NCBI GenBank assembly: GCA_965203755.1
Contig: OZ241910.1
Span: 248,001-312,000 of the forward strand
Source: UBA6055 sp965203755
GTDB lineage: Bacteria > Chloroflexota > Anaerolineae > Aggregatilineales > Phototrophicaceae
Direction of reading: 5' to 3'
DNA length: 64,000 nt
Numbering within the stretch: position 1 is the first letter of the stretch; every line of letters starts with the position of its first letter. Shown here in pieces: positions 49,749 through 59,480 of this stretch. Under the pieces are notes generated by a model. The model ran no database searches, had not been told where the DNA came from, and saw only the letters and a program-made list of their open reading frames with translations. The translations under genes and the position numbers were made by a program.

Positions 49749-52445
49749 ATGGAACAGATGACCAGCGCCCAGGCACGGCAGGCTTTTCTCGATTTTTTTG
49801 AGGAGATGGGGCATCAACCGGTGACATCATCTTCGCTTGTCCCCGGCAGCGACCCTACCCTGCTGTTCACCAATGCCGGCATGGTTCAATTCAAGGATGT
49901 CTTTCTTGGGCTGGACAGGCGGAATTACAAACGCGCAGCCACCTCGCAGAAATGTATGCGGGTGAGCGGCAAACACAACGACCTGGAAAATGTCGGGCCT
50001 TCCCCGCGCCACCACACCTTCTTCGAGATGCTTGGCAATTTCAGCTTTGGCGATTATTTCAAGCGCGATGCCATCAGGTACGCTTATCTGATTCTCACCG
50101 AAGTCTACAAGCTCCCGGCCGAGCGGCTCGTCTATACGGTCTATGAAAACGACGATGAAGCCTACAGCCATTGGGTCAAAGACATGGGCATCCATCCAAA
50201 GCGGGTTGCCCGAATGGGTCCCGATACCAATTTCTGGCAGATGGCGGACACCGGCCCTTGCGGCCCGACTTCAGAAATCCATTGGGATAACCATCCAGAG
50301 ATGGGGGAAGACAGCATTATATCTATGTTGCAGCAGGAAGACGACCGCTTTCTGGAAATATGGAATCTGGTCTTTATGCAGTTCAACCGCCAGCAGGCTG
50401 ACCCCGAACATACCGGACAATGGGACGAACCCTTGCCGGCTCCCGGAGTGGATACCGGCATGGGGCTGGAGCGCATCGCAGCGGTGCTGCAAGGAGTGGA
50501 TGCCAACTATGAGACTGACCTCTTTATGCCGATTATTGAACGTATCCAGCGGCTTAGCGGTCATTCCAACGCAGAGCGGGATGCCAGCATTGTTCCCTAC
50601 CGCGTGATTGCGGATCATATCCGCGCGGCTGTTTTTCTGATTGGCGACGGCGTCTTGCCCGGCGCCAAGGGGCGGGCCGCCATCCCGCGCATCGTGATTC
50701 GGCGGGCTGTCCGTTTCGGCAGCAAAATCGGCTTTGATCAGCCCTTTCTGGCGCCGGTCGCCGATGCGGTGATTGACATGATGGGCGAACACTATGAAGA
50801 GCTTGTCGAACAGGCGGACAGCATCAAGCAAATCATCACTTTGGAGGAAGAACGTTTCTATCGCACGATGGAACGTGGATTGAACGAACTCGAAGATCGG
50901 CTCGGCCGGCTCAAGCGCGACGAAATGCTGTCCGGCGGCCAGGCATTTTATCTCAAGGCGACTCTGGGGCTGCCGTTTCAAGTTATCAAAGATGTCGCTG
51001 AAGAGCGCGGCTATTCTGTTGATGAAGCCGGTTTTGCAGCCGCCGAAGCTGAACACGCCCGGATTAGCGGCGGCGGTCAGGCGATGGGGGAAATTGAGTC
51101 GGGTGAGTTCTACCGGCGCTTGCTGGCAGACTTGCAATCCAACGGCAAGCTGGGTGACCATGGCGTGGCTTACAATCCCTACACAGACCAGCCATCCGAT
51201 ACCAACGTACTGGCTTTGGCGCAGAACGGCAAGCGAGCAGACAAGGCGCTTCTGGGCGAGAAAGTCGAAGTCATCCTGGCAGCAAGCCATTTCTATGTTG
51301 AATCCGGCGGTCAAGTCAGTGACACCGGGACCATCGCGGCTGAAGATTGGGTCGTCGAAGTTGAAGCCATGAAACAGCCGGTTAGGGAAATGATTGTCCA
51401 TATCGGCGAAGTGGTTGAAGGCAATCCCAAGACCGGCGACCAAGTCATCGCACAGGTTGATTTGCCGCGGCGGAACAGCATTATCCGCAACCATACCGCC
51501 ACTCATCTTCTGCACGCCGCCTTGCGAAACCATCTGGGTCCGCATGTACAGCAGAAAGGCTCGCTGGTGGCTCCGGAGCGGCTGCGATTCGATTTCTCGC
51601 ATTTTGAAAAAGTCTCGGCGGCAGAATTGGCGGCGGTAGCATCCGAAATCAACCTGGCAATACTCAAAAACCACCGCGTCCACGCCGAACAAAAATCGCT
51701 GGAACAGGCTCGCAAAGAGGGCGCTATCGCCTTATTCGGCGAAAAATATGATGAGATTGTCAGGACAGTTGCCATCGGGTCAAACGATCATCGCTGCAGC
51801 TATGAGCTTTGCGGTGGGGTTCATGTGCGGGAAACGGCCGAAATTGGCAGCTTTCTCTTTACCAGCGAAGGCAGCGTAAGCGCTGGCATCCGCCGGGTTG
51901 AGGCGCTGACCGGGCATGCCGCCGTCGAAGTCATGCGTCAAAAGCTGGAAACCTTGAATCAGATTGCCAGCCAGCTAGGCGCCGCCGCAGATACGGCGGT
52001 CAATAAAATCATCGCGATGCAAACGGAGCTTGCCGCCGCACAGCGCGAAATCGAGAATTTGCGGCGGCGGCTGGCAAAGGACAGCTTTGACCAGATGATA
52101 GACAAACAGCTTGAAAGCCTCAATGGCAAGCGGGCGCTCGTTGCCCGGCTGGACGGGATTCCGATGGAGACCCTGCGTGAAATGACCGACTGGTTTCGCA
52201 ATAAAGTCGAAAACGGGGTGATGGTGCTGGCCAGCGATGTCAATGGCAAACCCCAAATTGTCGTCGCCGTATCGGATCAACTGGTCAAAGACGGCATCAA
52301 AGCCGGTGACCTGATCAAGCCGATTGCCAAGGTCGTCGGCGGTGGCGGCGGCGGACGCCCGCAGATGGCGCAGGCCGGCGGCCGAGACAGCAGCAAGATC
52401 GACGCCGCGCTGAAAAAAGCCCGCGATCTCATCACACAGGCCTGA
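49749..52445 (+). CDS. alaS: Alanyl-tRNA synthetase
   Basis: The 898-residue class II enzyme shows motif 2-type FRRNY (in LDRRNYKRAATSQKCMR), motif 1 region FFEMLGNFSFGDYFK, GMGLERIAAVLQG (motif 3 area), the editing domain HTATHLLHAALRNHLG with its zinc ligands, CSYELCGGVHV, and the C-terminal oligomerisation/C-Ala domain ending VVGGGGGGRPQMAQAGG. Start ATG at 49749 has AAGGA upstream. Full-length and typical. Confidence 0.97.
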   Translation: MEQMTSAQARQAFLDFFEEMGHQPVTSSSLVPGSDPTLLFTNAGMVQFKDVFLGLDRRNYKRAATSQKCMRVSGKHNDLENVGPSPRHHTFFEMLGNFSFGDYFKRDAIRYAYLILTEVYKLPAERLVYTVYENDDEAYSHWVKDMGIHPKRVARMGPDTNFWQMADTGPCGPTSEIHWDNHPEMGEDSIISMLQQEDDRFLEIWNLVFMQFNRQQADPEHTGQWDEPLPAPGVDTGMGLERIAAVLQGVDANYETDLFMPIIERIQRLSGHSNAERDASIVPYRVIADHIRAAVFLIGDGVLPGAKGRAAIPRIVIRRAVRFGSKIGFDQPFLAPVADAVIDMMGEHYEELVEQADSIKQIITLEEERFYRTMERGLNELEDRLGRLKRDEMLSGGQAFYLKATLGLPFQVIKDVAEERGYSVDEAGFAAAEAEHARISGGGQAMGEIESGEFYRRLLADLQSNGKLGDHGVAYNPYTDQPSDTNVLALAQNGKRADKALLGEKVEVILAASHFYVESGGQVSDTGTIAAEDWVVEVEAMKQPVREMIVHIGEVVEGNPKTGDQVIAQVDLPRRNSIIRNHTATHLLHAALRNHLGPHVQQKGSLVAPERLRFDFSHFEKVSAAELAAVASEINLAILKNHRVHAEQKSLEQARKEGAIALFGEKYDEIVRTVAIGSNDHRCSYELCGGVHVRETAEIGSFLFTSEGSVSAGIRRVEALTGHAAVEVMRQKLETLNQIASQLGAAADTAVNKIIAMQTELAAAQREIENLRRRLAKDSFDQMIDKQLESLNGKRALVARLDGIPMETLREMTDWFRNKVENGVMVLASDVNGKPQIVVAVSDQLVKDGIKAGDLIKPIAKVVGGGGGGRPQMAQAGGRDSSKIDAALKKARDLITQA

Positions 52446-52538
52446 TTCATCCGCCTTTTCATCTGCTTGTGAAGAAATGCAGCGGAGTGGCGAATACAAT
52501 GGACACAGCCTCCCTCGGCTCCTGCCTGTGCAAGGTTA

Positions 52539-52584
52539 GGGACTAATGGCGTTTTATAAACCGTGAAAGTCCCGTCATTATTTT
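52539..52584 (+). promoter_or_regulatory. Crossing hairpins after alaS (terminator or pseudoknot)
   Basis: GGGACT (52539-52544) can pair with AGTCCC (52568-52573), while TAATGGCG (52544-52551) can pair with CGTCATTA (52573-52580), which is followed by TTTT. The two stems cross. The second would act as a weak terminator between alaS and the next gene; the first could compete with it. Confidence 0.4.
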
Positions 52585-52628
52585 GGGAAGCGGTCCTGGG
52601 GGCGGAATGAGTATGAATTTGTGAGAAT

Positions 52629-54182
52629 ATGGCAGCGCAGATTGAACATGTCCAACTGGATGCCAGTGACAGCGTCGCCACGATAAAAGACCGGCTTGCG
52701 TTTATTCGCGGGCGGCGAGTCTTGCTGATTTGGCCCCAAAACAGTGCGTTGCCGGCGCGCAAGCTGGACCTCGTGCTGATTCAGCGCGAAGCGGATCGCC
52801 GCGCCATTCAGCTTGCCATTGTAAGCCCTGACCCGGATGTCATTCTCTATGCAAGCGCGCTGAATATCAGTGTCTTTGAAACGGTCGAATCCAGCCAGCG
52901 CAAACGTTGGAAGCGCGGCCGCAAGAAGGTGTTCCTGCCCCGCTATCACAAACCCAGCCACGAGCCGGCGCCGGAAGATTTGAAATCCATCGCCAGCCGA
53001 CTTTCGCAGCGCAGCCGTCATCCATCGCGCCTGCGATACGTTCTGGAGCGGCTCATCGTGCTTATCCTGCTGATTGGCGTCATTGGCATGACTGCCTACA
53101 TCGCTTTGCCCAGCGCCGTGGTCATTGTCCGGCTGCAAGAAAGTGAGATCAAGGTCAACGCAGACATTGCGGCTGATACCGCCGTTCAATCAGTAGACGT
53201 CGACAAGGGCATTATCCCGGCGCAAATCGCCCGCGCCACCGTTGAAACCACGGCCACCGTGCCGACCACCGGCGCCCAAAGGCTGGAGAATGCGCCGGCG
53301 AGGAGTTTGGTGACATTCACAAACCAAACGAATGCGCCGGTTGATGTTCCGCCCAATACCAGCCTGACGACCAGCGCTGGCATACCGATTCTGTTTCGGA
53401 CCGTCAGCGCGGCTACCGTGCCAGCCGGGATCGGTCAGCATATTGACGTCGCGGTAGAAGCCATCCAAAGCTCGACTGGCAGCGTCGGCAATGTGGACGC
53501 CGGCATGATCAATTCGGTGGTGGGTCCGCTTGGAAGCCTGGTCACAGTCATCAATCTTTCGCCAGCAGCGGGCGGCGAGAATCGCATCGTGAACATCGTG
53601 GCGGAAGCGGATATGAGAACCCTGCTGAACAGTGTCCGCGCTCAACTGCAATCGCTGGCTTATGAAAAGATGCAGACACGCATCACCGAAAGCCAGCTGA
53701 TCATTATCGAAACGATACGAATTGAAGAAGAACGCAAAGACTGGACCACTTACTCTGCCGAAATTGGAACAGTGACGAATGAGTTGTCCCTGACGATGCG
53801 CGCGGCAGTGTCGGCGATGGTCGTCGATGATCATTTCGGACAGCAGGTCACTCTGGCGCAGCTGTCGGCGCAAAAGCCGGCCGGCGCGAAACTGCGCCGA
53901 GATTCCATGATCTATACCCGTGGGCCCATCACCCGACAGGAATCGTTCAGCCGGGTCATGTTTAGCGCCGCCGGCAGCGCAAAAGCGATCCCAGAGTTCG
54001 ACGCTGCCCAATTACAAGCGCGCTTGGCTGGAATCAGCCTGACAGAAGCGCAGCGGATTTTGGCATCCCAAACGGAACTGGACGGCGCAAGCCCGGCGCA
54101 GATTTTGCTCCGCCCCGCGGGATTTGGGCGAATGCCGCTCTTACCCGTCCGCATCGAAATTCAAATCAAAGAACCGACATGA
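52629..54182 (+). CDS. Baseplate J-like domain membrane protein
   Basis: The 517-residue protein has a cytoplasmic part (about 1-135) with a nucleotide-binding-like strand pattern, a basic stretch, one membrane helix (about 139-160), and a long beta-rich extracytoplasmic part. That part resembles phage baseplate J/gp47-type domains (RSLVTFTNQTNAPVDVPPNTSLTTSAGIPILFRT; IDVAVEAIQSSTGSVGNVDAGMI). Baseplate-J-like proteins beside ruvX recur in Chloroflexota as far as I recall. No phage or tail genes are near, so a phage origin here is unlikely. Its ATG lacks a good ribosome site; the stop overlaps ruvX (ATGA). Confidence 0.65.
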   Translation: MAAQIEHVQLDASDSVATIKDRLAFIRGRRVLLIWPQNSALPARKLDLVLIQREADRRAIQLAIVSPDPDVILYASALNISVFETVESSQRKRWKRGRKKVFLPRYHKPSHEPAPEDLKSIASRLSQRSRHPSRLRYVLERLIVLILLIGVIGMTAYIALPSAVVIVRLQESEIKVNADIAADTAVQSVDVDKGIIPAQIARATVETTATVPTTGAQRLENAPARSLVTFTNQTNAPVDVPPNTSLTTSAGIPILFRTVSAATVPAGIGQHIDVAVEAIQSSTGSVGNVDAGMINSVVGPLGSLVTVINLSPAAGGENRIVNIVAEADMRTLLNSVRAQLQSLAYEKMQTRITESQLIIIETIRIEEERKDWTTYSAEIGTVTNELSLTMRAAVSAMVVDDHFGQQVTLAQLSAQKPAGAKLRRDSMIYTRGPITRQESFSRVMFSAAGSAKAIPEFDAAQLQARLAGISLTEAQRILASQTELDGASPAQILLRPAGFGRMPLLPVRIEIQIKEPT

Positions 54183-54631
54183 TCGGCCGCCTTATTGGCA
54201 TAGATCATGGCATCAAGCGCATCGGGCTGGCTGTCAGTGATGGGCTGGGAATCAGCGCTAGGGAACTCGCGATTATACGGCGTGCTACCGACTTAGAGGA
54301 TTTCGAGAGGATTCAGGCGATAGCCAAACGCGAACATGCGGTCGGATTTGTGGTCGGGATACCGCAAAATCCCAATGCCCCCGCCGGCATTCATACCCAG
54401 GCGGACACGGTACGCCGCTGGATGGCGCAGTTTCAGGAAAACACCGAACTGCCGATTGCCGCGGTCAGTGAATATCTAACGAGCGCCGAGGCGCGTGAAC
54501 TGGCAAGGCGGCGCAAGCGCAGTTCCAGAGACCCTGTCGATGATTTGGCGGCGCGGATTATCCTGCAATCTTACCTGGATGCCCTAAGTTACGGCGCGGC
54601 GGTGTTTCCCCCGCCCATGACCGATGAATGA
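54179..54631 (+). CDS. ruvX: Putative pre-16S rRNA nuclease / Holliday junction resolvase-like RuvX
   Basis: The 150-residue YqgF-family RNase H fold protein has GIDHGIKRIGLAVSDGLGISA (catalytic Asp near residue 9), VVGIPQNPNAPAG (the family's VVGLP..MNG), EYLTSAEA, and the C-terminal DDLAARIILQSYL with catalytic Asp residues. It functions in 16S rRNA 5' maturation in E. coli. The ATG overlaps the stop of the preceding gene. Confidence 0.88.
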   Translation: MIGRLIGIDHGIKRIGLAVSDGLGISARELAIIRRATDLEDFERIQAIAKREHAVGFVVGIPQNPNAPAGIHTQADTVRRWMAQFQENTELPIAAVSEYLTSAEARELARRRKRSSRDPVDDLAARIILQSYLDALSYGAAVFPPPMTDE

Positions 54632-54729
54632 GAACAAGCCGCGACAGCCAAAGCAGATGCCATTTTTTGCTGGAAAAATGCCATATCTGTGTTATAGTGT
54701 CATTTCCAGTCACGAACGAGACCAGGACC

Positions 54730-56151
54730 GTGCGCGATTTACATGACACCCAGCCCAGCCGCAGCTATTATCGCCCGACCTACAGCGAAGGGTTAAGGGC
54801 GCCGCCTAGGATTCTGCTCTGGGGCGTTATTTTATTCTTCCTGCTCTTCCTGCTTGGCTTTTTTGGCGCGATTTTTGGCTTTCGGGAGATTCTTCAGCCA
54901 GCCCAGCAGCAGCGCGTCATTCAGCAGATTCCCCTTATGCGTGTTTTTCTGAAGCCAACCCCCCAGGGCGGCGTGTTCCCGACCATTGTCTCGGCATCAA
55001 ACAGCGAAGCCGCGATGTCACTGCTGGACATGCCATTAACCTTTGCCAGCCCGACGGCCGCAGCGCCTTCAGTCGAACAGGCCGCGTCGGTTCAGCCGGC
55101 GACGCAAATCCCAATCGAATCAACTGCGGCGCCAACTCAACCTGCCGCCGCGCCCGCCCCAACCGGTGTCGAGGCCGGTTCGGCAGAAGTTTCGATACCG
55201 GCTTCAGCCAGAATATACGGCATTCGCCACGAACAGCAACGGTGGAACAACTGCGGTCCGGCGACGATTACTATGGCGCTTAGCTATTATGGCTGGCAGC
55301 AAGACCAGACCGCCGCCGCCGTTGCCCTGAAACCCAATCGCGAAGACAAGAACGTGAGTCCGCATGAATTGGCTGCCTTTGTTGAAAGCGCAACAGCCGT
55401 CAAAGCCATCGTCCGCATGGGCGGCAGTCTCGATCTGCTCAAGCTGCTGGTATCGCAAGAGTTTCCGGTCATTATTGAAACCAGCGCGATGTTTGAAGCC
55501 TATGACTGGATTGGTCATTATCGCACCGTCGTCGCTTATGATGACCAATTCGAGTTGTTTTATTTCTTCGACAGCTTCCTCGGCGTGGGCGAAGGCGCCC
55601 AGGGTGTGACTGAAACATACGAAAAAGTCGATCAAGACTGGCAGGCCTTCAACCGAACCTTCATCGTGGTCTATCCGCCGCAGCGCGAAGGATTGCTTCG
55701 CAGTCTTTTAGACAGCCATTGGAGCGAGCGGGATGCAGCCAAAATCGCGTTTGGAGCGGCGCAGGAAGAGGCGCGGCGTCAGCCACAGAATCCCTTCGCC
55801 TGGTTTAACATGGGCACCTCCCTGGTTGAAATGGAAAGATACCAGGAAGCCGCCGCCGCTTTTGACCAGGCACAGCGCTTTGGGCTGCCCTGGCGCATGA
55901 TGTGGTATCAATTTGGGCCCTTTGAAGCCTACTTTCAAACCGGGCGCTATGACGATGTGATGAGTTTGGTGCAGATTAACCTGAACAATGCCGAAGAGAT
56001 CGAGGAGACTTATTACTGGCAGGGACGCGTCCTGGAGGCACAGGGAAAAACCGCGCAGGCCGCCGCCTCTTTCCGGCGCGCTTTGCGCTTTAACCCGAAT
56101 GATGAAGAGGCGCGTCAGGCGCTTGACAAGCTGAATCAAGGTCTTGGATGA
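54730..56151 (+). CDS. Membrane-anchored C39-like peptidase with TPR repeats
   Basis: The product (473 residues from GTG 54730) has a membrane helix (about 28-52) and a Pro/Ala/Thr-rich linker. Next comes a papain-like C39-type domain with catalytic Cys in WNNCGPATITMALSYYGW, His in IGHYRTVVAYDD and Asp soon after. At least two TPR units (about 365-470, NPFAWFNMGTSLVEMERYQEAAAAFDQAQ; TYYWQGRVLEAQGKTAQAAASFRRAL) end the protein. An earlier ATG at 54628 overlaps the ruvX stop, but an extended -10 box (TGTTATAGT, 54690-54698) lies between them, which favours the GTG. The stop overlaps murJ (ATGA). Confidence 0.72.
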   Translation: MRDLHDTQPSRSYYRPTYSEGLRAPPRILLWGVILFFLLFLLGFFGAIFGFREILQPAQQQRVIQQIPLMRVFLKPTPQGGVFPTIVSASNSEAAMSLLDMPLTFASPTAAAPSVEQAASVQPATQIPIESTAAPTQPAAAPAPTGVEAGSAEVSIPASARIYGIRHEQQRWNNCGPATITMALSYYGWQQDQTAAAVALKPNREDKNVSPHELAAFVESATAVKAIVRMGGSLDLLKLLVSQEFPVIIETSAMFEAYDWIGHYRTVVAYDDQFELFYFFDSFLGVGEGAQGVTETYEKVDQDWQAFNRTFIVVYPPQREGLLRSLLDSHWSERDAAKIAFGAAQEEARRQPQNPFAWFNMGTSLVEMERYQEAAAAFDQAQRFGLPWRMMWYQFGPFEAYFQTGRYDDVMSLVQINLNNAEEIEETYYWQGRVLEAQGKTAQAAASFRRALRFNPNDEEARQALDKLNQGLG

Positions 56152-57815
56152 CAGCCGAAGAGCAATCGCGCCAGGATAGCAAACAGAAACGGAATCGACA
56201 GATTGCCCGTTCGACAGTCACCGTGATGCTGGCTTTTGGCGCTGCCAAAGTCATCAGCTTTTTCCAAACGCTTGTCATTGCGCAGGCATTCGGGGTCGGC
56301 AGTCAACTAGACGCCTATGTTGCCGCCAATCGCATCCCAGAACTTATCGTTACCTTAATTTCAGGTGGAGCGCTGACCCACGCCTTTATCCCCATTTTCA
56401 GCAGCTTTCTGGCGCAGGGCGACGCCGATGCCGCCTGGCGGCTGTCCAGCCATCTTATCAATACCATCTTCACCCTTGCCCTGATACTTAGCGCCGCCGT
56501 CTTTGTCATGGCGCCCTGGCTGGTCGAGAACGCGGTCGCGCCCGGCTTTGACCCGGCCACAACTCGATACACTGTTGAAATGATGCGAATTTTGCTTATT
56601 GGCACAATTATTTTTTCCATCAGTGGCATTTTTAGCGGCATACTGAATTCGCACCAGCATTTTCTGCTGCCGGCCCTGGCGCCGATTATGTACGATGTCG
56701 GCATCTTGATTGGAGTCGTGTTTTTACTGCCGATTTACGGCGTTCATGGCATCGCTTTTGGCGCTGTGCTGGGCGCCGTCATGCACTTGGGCATACAGAT
56801 TCCGGGGCTTTTCCGTTACAAAATGAAATGGAAACGGGAGCTTGGGCTTGGCAATCCGGACTTGTGGCGCGTCATCCGATTGATGCTGCCGCGCATCGCT
56901 GGCTTGGGCGTATTCAGCCTCAATTTTCTCATTATGAATAATATCGCATCGCGGCTAGGCGTCGGCTCGGTGAGCGCCTTGGACTGGGGCTGGCGTCTCA
57001 TGCAGATACCACAGACATTGATTGGCACGGCTATGGGCATTGTCATTTTCCCGACGCTGGCGGCATTGAGCGAGGTTAATGATATTGATGGCAAGCGCGA
57101 AGCCATGTCTGGCGCTCTGCGGTTTATCCTCATCAGCAGCATACCGGCGGCCATCGGCTTGATTGTGCTTGGCCGTCCATTGATTGGCCTGCTGGAACGC
57201 GGCGCCTTTGATTCATCGGCTTCAGCGCTGGTGTACAGCGCCTTGAGTATGTTCACGCTGGGTCTGGTGATGCATTCGGCTATGGAAATCATTGCCCGCA
57301 GCTTCTATGCCGACAAAGATACGTTAACGCCCCTTTTCGCAGCCCTTGGCGGCGCCCTTGTCAATCTGGCGCTGGCTTTCATGCTAAGCGATGTACGGGC
57401 AGCTGATGCCAGGCTATTTTATAATTCGGTTATCATCGCGCTTCCGACAGTCGGCTATCCACTTGAAACCGGCAATGTGAGCGGCTTGGCGCTCGCCAAT
57501 TCATTTGGGGTGATGTTTGAAGTTCTGGCATTGCTTTATCTGCTGCGGCGGCGCTGGCATGGCATTCAGGAAAACGCACTGGCGCAAACGCTGGTCAAAA
57601 CCTTGGCGGCATCGCTCATCATGGCGGTAGCCATCATCATCGCGGATACATTATGGCAGGCATCGGCGGCAAGCGGCAGCTTGCCGGCCACCATGGTGCG
57701 ATTGGCTGTGGGGACCGTCATCGGGCTGACGGTCTTCATCGGCGCTGGCATAGCGCTCAAAATGAAGGAATTATCCGAACTGTGGCTCATCGTTCGACAA
57801 AGACCGACGGTATAG
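56148..57815 (+). CDS. murJ: Lipid II flippase MurJ (MviN)
   Basis: MurJ flips lipid II across the membrane for peptidoglycan synthesis. The 555-residue product shows about 14 helices; FGVGSQLDAYVAANRIPELIVTLISGGALTHAFIPIFS is the family signature at the N-terminus, with FSGILNSHQHF and QIPQTLIGTAMGIVIFPTLA further on. The start ATG overlaps the preceding stop. Its presence fits a peptidoglycan-bearing cell. Confidence 0.9.
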   Translation: MTAEEQSRQDSKQKRNRQIARSTVTVMLAFGAAKVISFFQTLVIAQAFGVGSQLDAYVAANRIPELIVTLISGGALTHAFIPIFSSFLAQGDADAAWRLSSHLINTIFTLALILSAAVFVMAPWLVENAVAPGFDPATTRYTVEMMRILLIGTIIFSISGIFSGILNSHQHFLLPALAPIMYDVGILIGVVFLLPIYGVHGIAFGAVLGAVMHLGIQIPGLFRYKMKWKRELGLGNPDLWRVIRLMLPRIAGLGVFSLNFLIMNNIASRLGVGSVSALDWGWRLMQIPQTLIGTAMGIVIFPTLAALSEVNDIDGKREAMSGALRFILISSIPAAIGLIVLGRPLIGLLERGAFDSSASALVYSALSMFTLGLVMHSAMEIIARSFYADKDTLTPLFAALGGALVNLALAFMLSDVRAADARLFYNSVIIALPTVGYPLETGNVSGLALANSFGVMFEVLALLYLLRRRWHGIQENALAQTLVKTLAASLIMAVAIIIADTLWQASAASGSLPATMVRLAVGTVIGLTVFIGAGIALKMKELSELWLIVRQRPTV

Positions 57816-57828
57816 AAAAGAGGGAAAT

Positions 57829-58491
57829 ATGCCGATAAAAATCATATCGCTTACGCTTGGCGCCTTCGCCGCCAATGCCTACCTGGTAGGCGATACGGAA
57901 ACCGGCGGCGCCATCTTGATTGACCCGGCGGACAATGCCGCGCGCATCCTAGCCGCCGCCGCGGAGCAGGGCTGGGACATCAAGCTGATGCTCGCCACTC
58001 ATGCCCATCTGGATCATGTATTGGCAAGCAAGGCGATCAAGAACCAGCTGCGTATTCCATTTTATATTCACCAGGACTGCCAAACATGGCTGGATGGAAT
58101 CCCGGCGCAGGGTCAATTGTTTGGACTTGGCGAACTTCCGCCGGCGGCAAAACCAGACCGCCTGCTGACGACCGAAAGCGAAACGATTGAGTTGGACGGG
58201 ATCCGCCTGAACACGTTGTACACACCGGGACATGCGCCCGGACATCTTGCTTTTTATCTGGCGGAGCAGAAAATTCTGTTCAGTGGGGATACCTTATTTG
58301 CCGGCAGCATTGGACGCACTGACCTGCCGGGCGGGGATTTCAAGCTGCTTATGAAATCAATCTATGAAAAACTGATGGTGTTGGACGATAATGTTCGGGT
58401 TCTTCCCGGTCACATGCAAGCCACGACAATCGGCTGTGAGCGGGCGGCGAATCCCTTTCTGCTCTCATGGAATAACCATGAAGCTCAATAA
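57829..58491 (+). CDS. Metallo-beta-lactamase-fold hydrolase (glyoxalase II-like)
   Basis: The 220-residue protein has the MBL motif THAHLDHV (two-metal His/Asp site), DPADNAARI at the first metal Asp region, HAPGHL, FSGDTLF and a last GHM.. TTIG strand. Length and pattern fit the short glyoxalase II-like hydrolases widespread in bacteria; the substrate is not known. The gene starts 13 bases after murJ with GAGGGA upstream. Confidence 0.85.
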   Translation: MPIKIISLTLGAFAANAYLVGDTETGGAILIDPADNAARILAAAAEQGWDIKLMLATHAHLDHVLASKAIKNQLRIPFYIHQDCQTWLDGIPAQGQLFGLGELPPAAKPDRLLTTESETIELDGIRLNTLYTPGHAPGHLAFYLAEQKILFSGDTLFAGSIGRTDLPGGDFKLLMKSIYEKLMVLDDNVRVLPGHMQATTIGCERAANPFLLSWNNHEAQ

Positions 58492-58536
58492 TTCGAGCAA
58501 GCCGGCGACCGATGTTTTTAAGGCGGCAAAGCTATT

Positions 58537-59454
58537 ATGCACATTCTCGCACTCTTTCTGGACGGTATCGGCCTTGGCGAAAACGACCCTGAAAAAAATC
58601 CCTTCGCCGCCGCCAATATGCCAACCGTCATGGAGCTCACCGGGGGCCGGCGATGGCTGGCTGAAACCGAACTTCAAAACACAGCGCGGGCGGTCTTTAT
58701 TCCCACGGATCCGCGGCTGGGCGTCGTCGGGCGGCCGCAAAGCGGCACCGGGCAGGCCAGCCTGCTCACCGGCCTGAATGTGCCGCAAATCATCGGACGG
58801 CACTATGGGCCCAAGCCGGACAGGCAAACCCGACAGCTTATATCAAAGCACAGTTATTTCAAGCGACTGGTTGAGCGCGGCAAAAAAGCGCAGCTGCTGA
58901 CCGCCTATCCGCCGCGCCTGCTGCATGACTTCGCCCGCGGCAAAACACTGCGCTCAAGCATCCAGCAGGCAGCCTACGCAGCCGGTCAAGCGCATTTTAC
59001 CGTCGAGGATGTCCGGAACAAACGCGCGCTCACCGCCGAATGGACCACAGATGACTGGCAAAAATACTTGACGATTCGCAATACAGCCAGCTACTCGGCT
59101 CGAGAAGCGGGTCGGCTGCTGGCGCGGCTCTCGCGGGCTTACGATTTCGCTTTCCATTCCCACTGGCTGACAGACCGCGTCGGACATCGCGGTCCCCTTG
59201 AACGCGGCGTCGAACTGCTGGAAAGATTTGACCAGGTATTAAGCGGAGTGCTTGACGAATGGGATGATGATGAAGGTTTGGCGCTTGTCATCAGCGACCA
59301 CGGCAACATGGAAGATATCAGCATTCGCCGCCACACCTTCAACGATGTCCCTACCCTGGTCATCGGCAGCCGCGCTGCCGAATTCGCCGAAGGCTATCGG
59401 TCGCTGGCTGATTTTGTTCCCGCCTGTGATAGAATGCTGTTCAATACAAGCTGA
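58537..59454 (+). CDS. Alkaline-phosphatase-superfamily metalloenzyme (phosphopentomutase/iPGM-like)
   Basis: The 305-residue protein has the superfamily's metal-binding sites: FLDGIGLGEND at the N-terminus, SGTGQASLLTGLN with a nucleophilic Thr/Ser (about 69-81), HSHWLTDRVGHRG and LVISDHGNMED. This matches the metalloenzyme domain shared by phosphoglycerate mutases and sulfatases, but the 305-residue length is too short for full iPGM, which has an extra domain of about 200 residues. Probably a phosphatase or mutase of unknown substrate. Confidence 0.7.
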   Translation: MHILALFLDGIGLGENDPEKNPFAAANMPTVMELTGGRRWLAETELQNTARAVFIPTDPRLGVVGRPQSGTGQASLLTGLNVPQIIGRHYGPKPDRQTRQLISKHSYFKRLVERGKKAQLLTAYPPRLLHDFARGKTLRSSIQQAAYAAGQAHFTVEDVRNKRALTAEWTTDDWQKYLTIRNTASYSAREAGRLLARLSRAYDFAFHSHWLTDRVGHRGPLERGVELLERFDQVLSGVLDEWDDDEGLALVISDHGNMEDISIRRHTFNDVPTLVIGSRAAEFAEGYRSLADFVPACDRMLFNTS

Positions 59455-59480
59455 ATCATGCTCACCGAAACGAGAGACGC

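Noticed and set aside
50271..51692. Long minus-strand open frame of 473 codons
   Set aside because: It is antisense to alaS, whose motifs are unmistakable; composition is that of a shadow frame (high GC, reversed codon bias) and it has no recognisable domain.
52629..54182. Prophage tail gene (baseplate J similarity)
   Set aside because: No other phage genes are near, it has a membrane helix and sits with ruvX and murJ, so a cellular gene is more likely.
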